Numbered from the stretch's first letter, positions 8,995 to 17,680 are shown. The stretch: 64,000 nucleotides of DNA from an uncultured Clostridia bacterium (GCA_944382845.1 CALWNN010000079.1:1-64000), one strand, 5' to 3'. Program-made: numbers and translations. The notes: generated by a model not told the origin, from the sequence alone.

Positions 8995-9432
8995 TTAAAA
9001 GTCCTCGTCAAAGGCCTCGTCAATATTACCTTGGTGAGGTCCGGGACCGCCAACCATATCCCTTCCTCTTATGCCATAACGGTCACGCTGAATATTAACA
9101 TACTTGTCAATAAGGTTTAGTACCATTCTTGGATTTTTTACGCCGTCAATAGTTTTAACCGGTGTGTCAACGTCCTTGACATTTACAATTATAGTTCCGC
9201 ATTTAAATAAGCGCTGGAAAAACGGCAACCGAAGCTTTTTATCGGTTACTCTGTAAAGATCGCATTCATCTTCGGTTATTGAAAGAAAGCCTTTTCTGGT
9301 GATGATTTTTTCCTTTGTTATAAAATATCTTGTAAAGGACAGAGGAAGTCCGAAAAGAGTTCTCTTTTTATCTGTCCATATATATTCAAATTCTTCTTTT
9401 TTCATAATGTGTTCATTCCCGCATCGGGGCAA
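8995..9432 (-). CDS. PH-domain-like hypothetical protein
   Basis: A 145-residue protein. Residues about 12-110 form alternating strands (YIWTDKKRTLFGLPLSFTRYFITKEKIITRKGFLSI, then LYRVTDKKLRLPFFQRLFKCGTIIVNV), as in bacterial PH-like (bPH2, YdbS/YdbT) domains. There is no membrane segment. The C-terminal tail is Gly/acid rich and disordered (GIRGRDMVGGPGPHQGNIDEAFDEDF). A TTG start at 9432 is chosen because GAGGAGGAG lies directly upstream. The internal ATG at 9405 has no ribosome binding site. Function is unknown; such domains often sit on membrane-associated assembly proteins. Confidence 0.65.
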   Translation of the reverse strand: MPRCGNEHIMKKEEFEYIWTDKKRTLFGLPLSFTRYFITKEKIITRKGFLSITEDECDLYRVTDKKLRLPFFQRLFKCGTIIVNVKDVDTPVKTIDGVKNPRMVLNLIDKYVNIQRDRYGIRGRDMVGGPGPHQGNIDEAFDEDF

Positions 9433-9561
9433 ATGCTCCTCCTCTCATTAAGACTGTACAATAAAGCAAACGATATCCGCCTAATACTTACATATATTTT
9501 ACCATACTTATACCAAAAGTCAAGAGGTATTTCGGTATTTTTAACAAATTTTATGCTGATG

Positions 9562-9590
9562 TTGACAATATTATTTCAGTGATTTATAAT
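9562..9590 (+). promoter_or_regulatory. Consensus sigma-A promoter of the HAD phosphatase gene
   Basis: TTGACA (9562-9567), a 17-bp spacer, then TATAAT (9585-9590): a full consensus. Transcription would begin near 9597. This rules out the GTG at 9579 as a start and points to the TTG at 9612. Confidence 0.85.
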
Positions 9591-9611
9591 TTTATCAAAG
9601 GACGTGATATT

Positions 9612-10442
9612 TTGAGCAACACTTTATTTATTTCAGACCTTGACGGAACGCTCTTAACTCCCGACTGTATAATTTCCAAAAACACCGCCGGAATATTAAA
9701 TTCACTTATAGAAAAAGGCATGAGGTTTTCAATTGCGACAGCCAGAACTTCAGCCACTGTGGAAAAACTTCTTTCAGACGTGAACATGAACATTCCCGTA
9801 ATACTTATGAATGGCGCAGCAATGTTCGACCTCAGAACAAGCAGATATGTGTGTGCTGAAATTTTCACACAGAAAACCAAAGAATTATTTGCAGAAGTTC
9901 TTGTCAAAAATCAAAATCCGGGGTTTTTGTATACAATTTCAGACGGTGTTCTTGACACATGGTATGTAAAAGTCACAAATGAATATTCTGAGAAATTCAT
10001 GGAAGAAAGAAAAGTCAGCTTCGGGAAAGTCTTTAAGCAAGTGGAAAGCTTTAAGGATTGCATAAATTTCGGTGCCGTGCATTACTCACTTTCTGACAGC
10101 TATGAAAAGCTTGAACCAATATACGATGATCTTAAAAAAATCGAAGGACTTCACGCTGAGTTTTACATGGATATCTACAACGATGGAATATGGTATCTGG
10201 AAGCCTGTTCAGCTTTTGCGTCAAAATTCAACGCCGCAAAAAAACTCAAAGAAATGGTCGGAGCTGAAAGAACAGTGGCTTTCGGGGATAATTTAAACGA
10301 CCTTCCTCTTTTTGAAGCGGCTGATGTTAAAGTGGCGGTTGCAAACGCCGGGAAAGAAGTCAAAGCAAAGGCGGATATTGTTATAGATTCAAACAGCAAA
10401 GACGCCGTTGCAAGGTTTCTTCTTGAAAATCAAGACATCTGA
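9612..10442 (+). CDS. Cof-type HAD-superfamily hydrolase
   Basis: About 276 residues. A phosphatase of the HAD IIB (Cof/YbiV) group, probably acting on sugar phosphates or flavin-type metabolites. Motif I is FISDLDGTLL near the N terminus, with the nucleophile Asp followed by the acid Asp two residues later. Motif II is the Thr in SIATART. A C2B cap occupies about residues 85-190, and motifs III/IV are KFNAAKKLK and VAFGDNLNDLPLF. The TTG at 9612 has AAAGGA nine bases upstream and lies 15 bases after the predicted transcription start. The 3' end overlaps the converging DUF2079 gene by 13 bases. Confidence 0.87.
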   Translation: MSNTLFISDLDGTLLTPDCIISKNTAGILNSLIEKGMRFSIATARTSATVEKLLSDVNMNIPVILMNGAAMFDLRTSRYVCAEIFTQKTKELFAEVLVKNQNPGFLYTISDGVLDTWYVKVTNEYSEKFMEERKVSFGKVFKQVESFKDCINFGAVHYSLSDSYEKLEPIYDDLKKIEGLHAEFYMDIYNDGIWYLEACSAFASKFNAAKKLKEMVGAERTVAFGDNLNDLPLFEAADVKVAVANAGKEVKAKADIVIDSNSKDAVARFLLENQDI

Positions 10443-12196
10443 TTTCTTTTGTAAATTGCGATATACGGGTTTATGCATATTTCTTCGTATTCGCTTGTTT
10501 TATATTTTTCAAGTTCGGAGCCTTCAGCCACTCTCAGATCGATAATATAATAATCCGCTTCATTTTCGGTAGATTCAAGTTCATAGATCTCATCGCGCTG
10601 AGAAAGGTTTGCAACAAAGAATGTTGAAGCCGCAACCGAAGCGTCGTCCGGAACAAGTTCAAGAGCCTGAGCAATGGAGTTGTGTTCTTCCATGTGCAAG
10701 GCGTATGTTTTTAAATAATCCGCTTTTGAAACAAACATTGAAGAAAATACAAGAGCCGAGCAAACTGCTGCCGTTATTGCAAGCTTTGAGCGCTTGACAT
10801 TTTCAATATCGCTTAAATTGAGAACTGTGAGGTAAACGACAAAAGCTCCCGGTCCGAAAACATACTGATAACCCATGTCGTGCTGATAATAGTAATCTGA
10901 CATGAGGTTTACAAGTATCACAGGGCATAAAAGTATAAATCTTGAATAATGCTTTGTGAAAAACGGCAGAAACAACACGGGAAGGAAAAATTGAATAAAG
11001 AACTGTATTTTACCGTTCTCGAAGCACTCTGAGATAAAATATGCAGGGTTTCTGAATACAGTAAGGATAACTCCCGTCATTGTTGCCGGCTTTCCGTCCT
11101 TTGAAAAATTATCAAACCGGTTAAACATCGCTCCGTCTCCGAATTTTTCGATACAGCCTGTGACTATTACAAAATATACAAGTGCAATTCCCGTCAAGAC
11201 TGCGCCAAGACGAATATTTATTTTTGAAAACAGCAGATAAAGTCCGATGAAAATTATATAGACGGGAGCGTCCTCCTTAACGGACATAACAAGCAGAGCC
11301 CAGACAACAACGGGAACTGCTTTATTTTTTTCAATAAAATAAAACAACCATAATAGAAATGGGGCAAGGAAAACGTTCTCGTGAATATAGTAGAAATTTC
11401 CGCCAACTATTCCGGGTATACCGAAATACACTACAGAGGCACAGAAAGAAGTCAGATTTGAAAATTTATATTTCCTGCATAAAAGATAAAGCGGGATAAC
11501 TCCGCTTGATATGATTACCGACTGCATAACAAGGAGAGTTATTGGACTTGGGAACACAAAATAAACAGGCAGCAGCAGGTAATATACCGGTGAAAAATGA
11601 ACTGCAAAATGTGAAAGAAGCTCATCGCGCTCACAAGTGGTAAGAGGCTGAAGAGTTTCTTTCATGTAATAGAACATCTGAGAGAAAATACCGAAATCAT
11701 AAGTGGGAGTCCAGTAAGCCTTATAAAGAATGATGGTAACAGCCGCGATAAAGGTTCCTACTCCCGCAGCAACTACAGTTGTCATTATATAAGCAGGCAT
11801 TTTCGGAATATCCTTGTCAAACTTTACTCCTGAGAAAACATATCTGCAAATAAGGGTCATTAAAATGCAGGCGCCGATGCAATATCCAAACTCTCTTTTC
11901 TCAGGAAGAGTCATCCAGAACATAAGAAAAAAGCTTGAAAAAAGCAAGGGCTTTATCATATTTTCAAATACAGGAATACAAAGGACGGCAAATATGATTA
12001 CAAAAGAAACCGCGCTTTTTACAAGGGTGAATTCCGAAAAAAACAAATCAGATGTAAAAATGTTTTGGCTTATGAGATTTTGAAAAACGCTCATAACAGC
12101 CCATGCGGTGAGAAGTCTTACTATAACCATTTCAGGAGTTATTTTTTTAAGTTCAGATATAAACGCCGCAAGCTTCTCTTTTGTCATAATCCTCAC
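10430..12196 (-). CDS. DUF2079 domain-containing membrane protein
   Basis: A 588-residue integral membrane protein with roughly 12-13 hydrophobic segments. The DUF2079 signature is visible in the middle: TYDFGIFSQMFYYMKETLQP, a loop with LLSHFAVHFSPVYYLLLPVY, and NFYYIHENVFLAPFLLWLFY, with late KEDAPVY. DUF2079 proteins resemble GT-C glycosyltransferases (PMT/ArnT-like) by topology, with acidic residues in the first external loop, so a lipid-linked sugar transferase role is plausible but unproven. The last 90 residues form a soluble domain with DDASVAAS and YIIDLR. It is monocistronic between converging genes. Confidence 0.75.
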   Translation of the reverse strand: MRIMTKEKLAAFISELKKITPEMVIVRLLTAWAVMSVFQNLISQNIFTSDLFFSEFTLVKSAVSFVIIFAVLCIPVFENMIKPLLFSSFFLMFWMTLPEKREFGYCIGACILMTLICRYVFSGVKFDKDIPKMPAYIMTTVVAAGVGTFIAAVTIILYKAYWTPTYDFGIFSQMFYYMKETLQPLTTCERDELLSHFAVHFSPVYYLLLPVYFVFPSPITLLVMQSVIISSGVIPLYLLCRKYKFSNLTSFCASVVYFGIPGIVGGNFYYIHENVFLAPFLLWLFYFIEKNKAVPVVVWALLVMSVKEDAPVYIIFIGLYLLFSKINIRLGAVLTGIALVYFVIVTGCIEKFGDGAMFNRFDNFSKDGKPATMTGVILTVFRNPAYFISECFENGKIQFFIQFFLPVLFLPFFTKHYSRFILLCPVILVNLMSDYYYQHDMGYQYVFGPGAFVVYLTVLNLSDIENVKRSKLAITAAVCSALVFSSMFVSKADYLKTYALHMEEHNSIAQALELVPDDASVAASTFFVANLSQRDEIYELESTENEADYYIIDLRVAEGSELEKYKTSEYEEICINPYIAIYKRNQMS

Positions 12197-12279
12197 CCTC
12201 TTTCCTGTGTTCAGAAAAATACATACATTTTATATTAGCACATTTTGCAAGGTTATGCAACCTGTTTTGCCATAAAAAA

Positions 12280-12306
12280 ATACCGCCGTTATAAAAACAG
12301 CGGTAT
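12280..12306 (-). terminator. Intrinsic terminator of the PrsA-like gene
   Basis: Arms ATACCGC and GCGGTAT (12280-12286/12300-12306), extended inward by three more pairs after one mismatch, followed in minus sense by a run of T. It lies 11 bases past the stop of the foldase gene. Confidence 0.8.
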
Positions 12307-12317
12307 CCGAAAATCTG

Positions 12318-13547
12318 TTATGAGATAGAATCGTAAGAAAGCCCGTTATATTCGTCGGAATAAGTAAAGGTCATTTTGTTTATCTCAGCTTCAAGAAGCT
12401 CGGTGGCTTTTGCGCTTGCCATTTCAGAAAAATAGCTTTCATAAAGCTCTTCGACATTTTCGTTTACATAATCCATATCAACAGGTTCTCTTTTAAGGAT
12501 ATGATATCCGTAGTTTGATTCAACGACTCCGCTTATCTCCCCCTCTTTAAGCTTGAAAGCAGCGTCGATAAACTGTTCAACAAAGCTTGTATCCCTTGTT
12601 ATGAAATATCCTTCCGGAGAACTTTCCATGCCGGGATCCCAGCCGTAGGTTTTAATAAGTTCGTCAAAATCATCTCCCGATTCGGCTTTTTTCAATACCT
12701 CATCAATTTTGATTTTTGCCTTTTCCATAACGGCAGATCTTTCGTCCTCGCTAAGCGCTGTATAAGCTTGATCCTTAAGTGAAAGCTTTTCTGAGAGAGA
12801 AAGGTCGTCAAAGCCCTCTGCGTCCTCATCGGAAAGCTCAGCCTGACTTGAGTAGGTTATAAGAACGTGCTTCACCTGAGCATAGTCCTCGGTTTCGGCA
12901 AATTTCAGAAAATCCTCTTGAGAAACGTAATAAGTTCCGTTTTCACCAAAAAGGGCATTATCTATTTTATCGTAAAGAAGATCCTGAGTTATCATATCCT
13001 TTACAACATCGCTTGTAGCGTACATTGAAAGATAATACTTTTCACAGTCCTCCTCAGAACCGAACAAATCCACGTCTTCCTGATATGTATCTTCAACAAT
13101 CTGTTTATCGTTGTCGGTAACTTCAATATTATTTGCCTCAGCAAGAGCATAATATGAATAATAGTTTGTAAGAAGAGTGTCTACGGTATCCTTCAGCTCC
13201 TTGAATACTTCCTCTCTCTGAGCCTCGTCAATATCCGCAAAATCAATTCCGGAGTTTTCAAGGATATAGTGATAGAAATATCTGTATTGATCGAATGTAA
13301 CATCATACTTGTCGTTTATCGTAAGCATGACAAGTCCGTCGGTATCCACCTCTTCACCGTTTATAACAAGCTTTTTTTCAGGAATGACAAGCTTGTCTAC
13401 ATCTATTGTTGATGAATCGTCGGTAGTTTCAGAGGAGCTGTCGGTAATCGAACTGCTCTGGGAGCTTGTATCGTTATTTCCACAGGCAGATAGGCAGGAA
13501 GCCGCCATAATAATTGCCATAATACAAGCAGCGAATTTCTTTAACAT
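12318..13547 (-). CDS. PrsA-like peptidylprolyl isomerase lipoprotein
   Basis: A 409-residue exported foldase. The lipoprotein signal is MLKKFAACIMAIIMAASCLSACG, with lipobox LSAC (Cys22), followed by a Ser/Thr/Asp-rich linker to about residue 50. A SurA/PrsA-type helical N domain covers about 60-210. A parvulin (PpiC) domain covers about 225-370: YAQVKHVLITYSS, DFDELIKTYGWDPGMESSPEGYFI, FKLKEGEISGVVESNYGYHILKRE. It should assist folding of secreted proteins on the outer face of the membrane. A terminator follows at 12280-12306 and the gene seems monocistronic. Confidence 0.88.
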   Translation of the reverse strand: MLKKFAACIMAIIMAASCLSACGNNDTSSQSSSITDSSSETTDDSSTIDVDKLVIPEKKLVINGEEVDTDGLVMLTINDKYDVTFDQYRYFYHYILENSGIDFADIDEAQREEVFKELKDTVDTLLTNYYSYYALAEANNIEVTDNDKQIVEDTYQEDVDLFGSEEDCEKYYLSMYATSDVVKDMITQDLLYDKIDNALFGENGTYYVSQEDFLKFAETEDYAQVKHVLITYSSQAELSDEDAEGFDDLSLSEKLSLKDQAYTALSEDERSAVMEKAKIKIDEVLKKAESGDDFDELIKTYGWDPGMESSPEGYFITRDTSFVEQFIDAAFKLKEGEISGVVESNYGYHILKREPVDMDYVNENVEELYESYFSEMASAKATELLEAEINKMTFTYSDEYNGLSYDSIS

Positions 13548-13664
13548 TTTTATTTCCTCCTGTTTTAAGGTTATTTACAAAAGCATAAATCAAATTATAC
13601 TTTATTAATATGTTGATTTTGTGAAAGTTGATTAAAACTTTTTATGGAAGACCACATTTTGCTG

Positions 13665-13693
13665 TTGAAAAACCAATTTAAATATTGTATAAT
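13665..13693 (+). promoter_or_regulatory. Sigma-A promoter of the GDPD gene
   Basis: TTGAAA (13665-13670), 17-bp spacer, TATAAT (13688-13693). The ATG follows 46 bases later with AAAGGAG in between. Confidence 0.75.
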
Positions 13694-13738
13694 CATTATA
13701 AAAAGCATGAACCAATTCTTTTCTGAAAGGAGTTTTTT

Positions 13739-14470
13739 ATGGATTATCCCAAGCTTATAGCTCACAGAGGACTTCACGGAGCCGACATATGCGAAAATTC
13801 AATGTCTGCATTCAAAGCGGCTGTAGACGAAGGCTATGCCATTGAGCTGGATGTTCGTCTTACAAAAGACTGTCGGTTAATAGTTTTTCACGATGAAAAT
13901 CTTTTAAGAATGACCGGCATAGACGCCAGACCCGAAGAATTCACATATGAACAGCTAAAAGCATTTACATTAAAAGGCAGTGACGAGAAGATACCTCTTT
14001 TAAAGGATGTTTTAAAGCTGGTTGGTGGAAAGGTTGCTCTTTTTATTGAAATTAAATCAAGCTCTCTTGTAGGAGTTGCAGAAAAGCGTCTTAACGCTCT
14101 TATGAAAGGCTACAAAGGTGATTGGGCGGTAATGTCCTTTGACCTGAGACGTGTGTTATGGTTTCGCATTTTCGCTCCTTCTGTCACAAGAGGCGTTTTG
14201 CTTTCGCGGTTCAAGTCAAAGCCTGCATGGGAATATTTTGTGAGGATTATAAGCGCGGTTCCCGGTGTCTGGAACTTTGTTGCAAAACCGGACTATATTG
14301 CCTGTGATTTAAGGAGCGCTGATATCAAGGACGTTATTGAGGCGTTTAACCGTGATGTAAAATACATTTCATGGACTGCAAAGGGAGATGATCTGTTTTC
14401 CGAAGCGGAGAAATTCAGCGGTTCGGTAATTTTTGAGAATGTTTCAAAAGATATTCTTTCGCAACATTAA
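13739..14470 (+). CDS. Glycerophosphodiester phosphodiesterase family protein
   Basis: A 243-residue cytoplasmic GDPD-fold enzyme that hydrolyses glycerophosphodiesters to glycerol 3-phosphate and an alcohol. The signature is near the N terminus: LIAHRGLHGADICENSMSAFKAAVDEGYAIELDVRLTKDCRLIVFHD. The catalytic His pair (AHRG, FHD) and metal-binding Glu/Asp (EN, ELD) are all present, and FIEIKSS supplies a further metal-binding Glu. No signal peptide. The ribosome binding site AAAGGAG fits the ATG at 13739. It has its own promoter and terminator. Confidence 0.88.
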   Translation: MDYPKLIAHRGLHGADICENSMSAFKAAVDEGYAIELDVRLTKDCRLIVFHDENLLRMTGIDARPEEFTYEQLKAFTLKGSDEKIPLLKDVLKLVGGKVALFIEIKSSSLVGVAEKRLNALMKGYKGDWAVMSFDLRRVLWFRIFAPSVTRGVLLSRFKSKPAWEYFVRIISAVPGVWNFVAKPDYIACDLRSADIKDVIEAFNRDVKYISWTAKGDDLFSEAEKFSGSVIFENVSKDILSQH

Positions 14471-14551
14471 GGAGACATCTGAAATCACTTATCAACATCA
14501 TGTACAGCTTGTATTGAAAACTGTCAAAGCAAAAGAAAAAATGATTTTCTG

Positions 14552-14586
14552 AACGGAGTACGGATAAACGCACTCCGTTTTATTTA
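14552..14586 (+). terminator. Terminator of the GDPD gene
   Basis: AACGGAGT (14552-14559) pairs with ACTCCGTT (14572-14579), followed by TTTTATTTA. It lies 82 bases after GDPD and touches the end of the converging HxlR gene, so it may serve both. Confidence 0.75.
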
Positions 14587-14907
14587 TTGCTGTTCTTTAA
14601 AATTTCTGCCCCAGTCTTCCATTGCGTCAAGAATCGGACTCATGCTTTTTCCGAGGTCGGTAAGAGTGTATTCAACTCTCGGCGGGACCTCTGCAAAAAC
14701 CTCCCTTGTCAAAAGCCCGCTGTCCTCCATATCCCTAAGATTTGAAGTGAGCACCTTCTGAGAGATTCCGCCAATAGAACGCTTGAGCTCGCCGAAACGC
14801 TTTGTTCCCGTTCTCAGATCACGCAGAATAAGAACCTTCCATTTGTCGCCGATAAGCATTAAAGTTGTTTCGACGGGACATTCGGGGAGAGTAAGTTTGC
14901 TTGCCAT
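14584..14907 (-). CDS. HxlR family transcriptional regulator
   Basis: A 107-residue winged-helix regulator with the HxlR pattern: CPVETTLMLIGDKWKVLILRDLRTGTKRFGELKRSIGGISQKVLTSNLRDMEDSGLL. The N-terminal cysteine (CPVE, residue 11) matches the conserved Cys used as a redox or electrophile sensor in YodB/HypR-type members. It is divergent from the MBL-like gene at 15201 and likely controls it and itself from the 293-bp region between. The start has a clear GGAGG upstream. Confidence 0.9.
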   Translation of the reverse strand: MASKLTLPECPVETTLMLIGDKWKVLILRDLRTGTKRFGELKRSIGGISQKVLTSNLRDMEDSGLLTREVFAEVPPRVEYTLTDLGKSMSPILDAMEDWGRNFKEQQ

Positions 14908-15062
14908 AAATGTCGTACCTCCTCAATAGTTTCTATTTGAATGTAACATTACGTGAGAGAAATTATATCATATTGAGTGTTAGCTGTCAAGTTTGACCGT
15001 TCATAAATTGTTTACAAAAAATATTGTGTTTAATACTGAGCGAAAAACCGCAATGGTTACCT

Positions 15063-15122
15063 CCTGTAAACTATGCCACAAAAAAGTGCTTACTTTACAG
15101 GGGAAAAGGGCTGTGTTATTAT
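15063..15122 (+). promoter_or_regulatory. Promoter and inverted repeat of the HxlR-divergent gene
   Basis: TTTACA (15094-15099), a 17-bp spacer and TATTAT (15117-15122) form a promoter for the MBL-like gene. CCTGTAAA (15063-15070) and TTTACAGG (15094-15101) are a perfect 8-bp inverted repeat whose right arm overlaps the -35 box. That is a sensible place for an HxlR operator; binding by the adjacent regulator is inference. Confidence 0.5.
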
Positions 15123-15200
15123 ATACTCAAGGAAAGAGATTAAGCGCTTACATCTTCCGAAAAAGTAGATTAACAATATAGCTTTCAGGAGGAATTTATT

Positions 15201-15992
15201 ATGAACAAAAACACATTTACAACAGTAAAACTCGCAAAGGGCGAGATGAATATTTATGATTTCGGAACAATCAAGCTTCATGCATATAAGACTAACGATT
15301 TTATCGACGACGAGGTATTTGCTGTTGAAAAAAACGGGAAAGCAGTTGTTATTGAGTCGCCCTGCTTCTTTGACAACAATAAGGAGCTTGAAGAATATTT
15401 AAAGGACATTGAAGTTGACGGCGTGCTTGTTGCATATCATGGCGCAGGAGCTACATTCCTTCTGAATGTTCCGAAGTATTCGACTCAGAACGCTAAGGAA
15501 TATTCGGAAAACGGGGGCGGAAAGGCTCTCATAGATAACTTTACGGCGGCTTTCGGGGAGGCATTTGATAACTCTGTTCATAAGATAACAAACGTTATTG
15601 GCGAGGGAAAGATAAACATCGGCGGAATAGATTTTATCATCAAACAGACTTCGGAAGCGTTCGATATTGAGATTCCGGAAATAAATGCGGTTTATACTCA
15701 TATGCTGGGTCATGACTGCCACTCTATTGTTGCAGGAAAGGACCACGCAGACGCAATTATTGCTCAGCTTAACGGCTACATTGCAAAAGGTTACGATCTT
15801 ATCCTTACATCTCATTATACTCCCGAAGATCTCAAGGACGCAAAAACCAAGATCGACTACCTTGAGAACCTTAAAAAGATCGCTGAAAAATGCGAAAACG
15901 CAGAGCAGTTCAAGGCTGAAGTAAACAAGGAATATCCGAACTACAGCGGGGCAAATTATCTTGATATGACCACAGGATTCTTCTTCAGCTAA
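15201..15992 (+). CDS. Metallo-beta-lactamase-fold-like protein without the metal motif
   Basis: A 263-residue soluble protein. The order of elements resembles MBL-fold hydrolases: an early strand pair with VFAVEKNGKAVVIESPC, a segment GVLVAYHGAGATFLLNVP where HxHxDH is expected, NIGGIDFIIKQTSE, a late histidine-bearing AVYTHMLGHDCHSIV, and ILTSHYTPED. The canonical HxHxDH is not seen, so a hydrolase role like that of true MBLs is doubtful. It is divergent from HxlR, which suggests induction by an electrophile or oxidant. An 11-bp stem at 16001-16026 follows it without a strong T run. Exact function unknown. Confidence 0.6.
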   Translation: MNKNTFTTVKLAKGEMNIYDFGTIKLHAYKTNDFIDDEVFAVEKNGKAVVIESPCFFDNNKELEEYLKDIEVDGVLVAYHGAGATFLLNVPKYSTQNAKEYSENGGGKALIDNFTAAFGEAFDNSVHKITNVIGEGKINIGGIDFIIKQTSEAFDIEIPEINAVYTHMLGHDCHSIVAGKDHADAIIAQLNGYIAKGYDLILTSHYTPEDLKDAKTKIDYLENLKKIAEKCENAEQFKAEVNKEYPNYSGANYLDMTTGFFFS

Positions 15993-16056
15993 AATCTAAT
16001 AAGGGGCTGTCTGTCTGACAGTCCCTTAAATTAAATGGATATACAGGAGGCACACA

Positions 16057-16815
16057 ATGTCGGATAAAAAACTTAAATACCTTGTAAACTATCTTCTTTC
16101 CGAAAGGGGAGAGAAGGGTTTTATCCTTCCCGAAGACAACGACGAACTTTTTACTGTTTACAGAAGTCTTGTAAATATCCGTCCCGCAAATAAAATAAGC
16201 GAAGAATATCTGAAAATCGAGGATGAATTTCTTACAGACCTGAATAACAAAAGGGGAATAACTGACATTTCACAGCTTGTTCCTGTAAGTGAAGGGCTGT
16301 ATCTGTGGCATGGGGATATAACTACATTAAAATGCGGAGCAATTGTAAACGCTGCAAATTCTGGAATGACCGGCTGCTACAGACCGTGCCATAACTGTAT
16401 AGACAATTGTATACACACATACGCAGGGGTAAGGCTTCGACTTGAATGTTCTGAAATTATGGAAAAACAAGGCTTTGAGGAACCGACAGGGAAAGCAAAA
16501 ATAACGTCTGCTTATAACCTGCCCGCAAAATACGTTATCCACACGGTAGGACCTGTCGTTTCAGGCAGGCTTAACAACGAGCATTGCAGGCTTCTTGAAA
16601 GCTGCTATAAGTCCTGCCTTGAAGCTGCTGTAAAAAACAATGTGAAAAGCATAGCCTTCTGCTGTATTTCAACAGGCGTATTCGGTTTTCCTAAGCAAGA
16701 AGCGGCTGAAATTGCAGTCAATACAATTAAGGAATTTAAAAAGCCAAGAGATATAGAGGTGATTTTCAATGTTTTTACAAAGCAGGATCTTGACATCTAC
16801 AGGAAATTACTCTGA
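16057..16815 (+). CDS. Zinc-dependent macrodomain protein-ADP-ribose hydrolase
   Basis: A 252-residue protein. A helical N-terminal region of about 80 residues precedes a macrodomain: LYLWHGDITTLKCGAIVNAANSGMTGCYRPCHNCIDNCIHTYAGVRLR. The Cys/His cluster GCYRPCHNCIDN is the mark of the zinc-containing class found with SirTM sirtuins in staphylococci and streptococci, where it removes ADP-ribose from modified protein. Later motifs AKITSAYNLPAKYVIHTVGP and CCISTGVFGFP complete the ADP-ribose pocket. The downstream sirtuin gene overlaps its 3' end by 47 bases, so the two are translated together. A good GGAGG precedes the ATG. Confidence 0.9.
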   Translation: MSDKKLKYLVNYLLSERGEKGFILPEDNDELFTVYRSLVNIRPANKISEEYLKIEDEFLTDLNNKRGITDISQLVPVSEGLYLWHGDITTLKCGAIVNAANSGMTGCYRPCHNCIDNCIHTYAGVRLRLECSEIMEKQGFEEPTGKAKITSAYNLPAKYVIHTVGPVVSGRLNNEHCRLLESCYKSCLEAAVKNNVKSIAFCCISTGVFGFPKQEAAEIAVNTIKEFKKPRDIEVIFNVFTKQDLDIYRKLL

Positions 16816-17644
16816 TGAGATAAAAAAACTCAGGGAAAAGCTGTCCGGGTGCGACGCTGTAATTATCGGAGCGGGAGCGGGACTTTCCACATCCGCAGGC
16901 TTTACCTACAGCGGAAAGAGATTTAAGGATAACTTTTCGGATTTTCAAGAAAAATACGGCTTTAATGATATGTACACAGGGGGATTCTATACATTTGAAA
17001 CAATAGAAGAAAATTGGGCTTACTGGTCGAGATTTATTTATCTCAACAGATATACGGACGCTCCCAAGGACACATATAAACGGCTTTTTAATATAGTAAA
17101 GGACAAAGAATATTTTGTGATTACAACAAATGTGGATCATCAGTTCCAAAAAGCAGGCTTTGATAAAAACAGATTGTTTTACACTCAGGGAGATTACGGA
17201 CTTTTTCAATGTTCAAAGCCTTGCCATAATAAGACCTATGATAACGAGAAAGTCATAAAAAAGATGTACGAACTGCAAAAGGATATGAAAATACTCTCAG
17301 AACTTGTTCCCCGATGTCCCGAATGCGGCAGGGAAATGACGATGAATTTAAGAAAGGACGATACGTTTGTCCAGGACGAGGGCTGGTACAAAGCCAGTTA
17401 CCGTTACAGAGAATTTTTAAACCGCTTTGAAGGAAAAAGAATACTGTTTTTAGAACTTGGGGTGGGCTTTAATACCCCGGTAATAATAAAATATCCATTC
17501 TGGCAGATGACGGCTGAGAATAAAAACGCATTTTTTGCCTGCATTAATTTTAACGAGGGTGTTTGTCCCGGTGAGATAAAGGACCGCTCCGCAGTTATAA
17601 ACGAAGATATTTCAAAGGCGATAAACGATATATCCGCCATGTGA
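16769..17644 (+). CDS. SirTM-type sirtuin, probable protein ADP-ribosyltransferase
   Basis: A 291-residue Sir2-fold protein. The NAD pocket starts with CDAVIIGAGAGLSTSAGFTY (residues about 29-48). The catalytic-loop segment is FVITTNVDHQFQKAGF, with the TNVDHQF form of class M sirtuins rather than the usual THNID. Zinc-binding cysteines appear as CSKPCHNK and CPECG. SirTMs linked to macrodomains ADP-ribosylate lipoylated GcvH-L in pathogenic firmicutes; no GcvH-L or lipoate ligase gene is in this window. The ATG at 16769 has GAGGTGA seven bases upstream, which supports this overlapping start. A terminator follows directly. Confidence 0.88.
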   Translation: MFLQSRILTSTGNYSDEIKKLREKLSGCDAVIIGAGAGLSTSAGFTYSGKRFKDNFSDFQEKYGFNDMYTGGFYTFETIEENWAYWSRFIYLNRYTDAPKDTYKRLFNIVKDKEYFVITTNVDHQFQKAGFDKNRLFYTQGDYGLFQCSKPCHNKTYDNEKVIKKMYELQKDMKILSELVPRCPECGREMTMNLRKDDTFVQDEGWYKASYRYREFLNRFEGKRILFLELGVGFNTPVIIKYPFWQMTAENKNAFFACINFNEGVCPGEIKDRSAVINEDISKAINDISAM

Positions 17645-17654
17645 TAACGTAAAG

Positions 17655-17680
17655 AAATCCCGATTAGTTCGGGATTTTTT
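17655..17680 (+). terminator. Terminator of the macrodomain-SirTM operon
   Basis: AAATCCCGA (17655-17663) pairs with TCGGGATTT (17669-17677), followed by T residues. It sits only 10 bases past the SirTM stop and 3 bases before the next promoter. Confidence 0.85.

Noticed and set aside
8847-9053. A 68-codon minus-strand frame between the FkbM and PH-like genes
   Set aside because: It overlaps the end of the PH-like gene and is mostly repeat copy 2.
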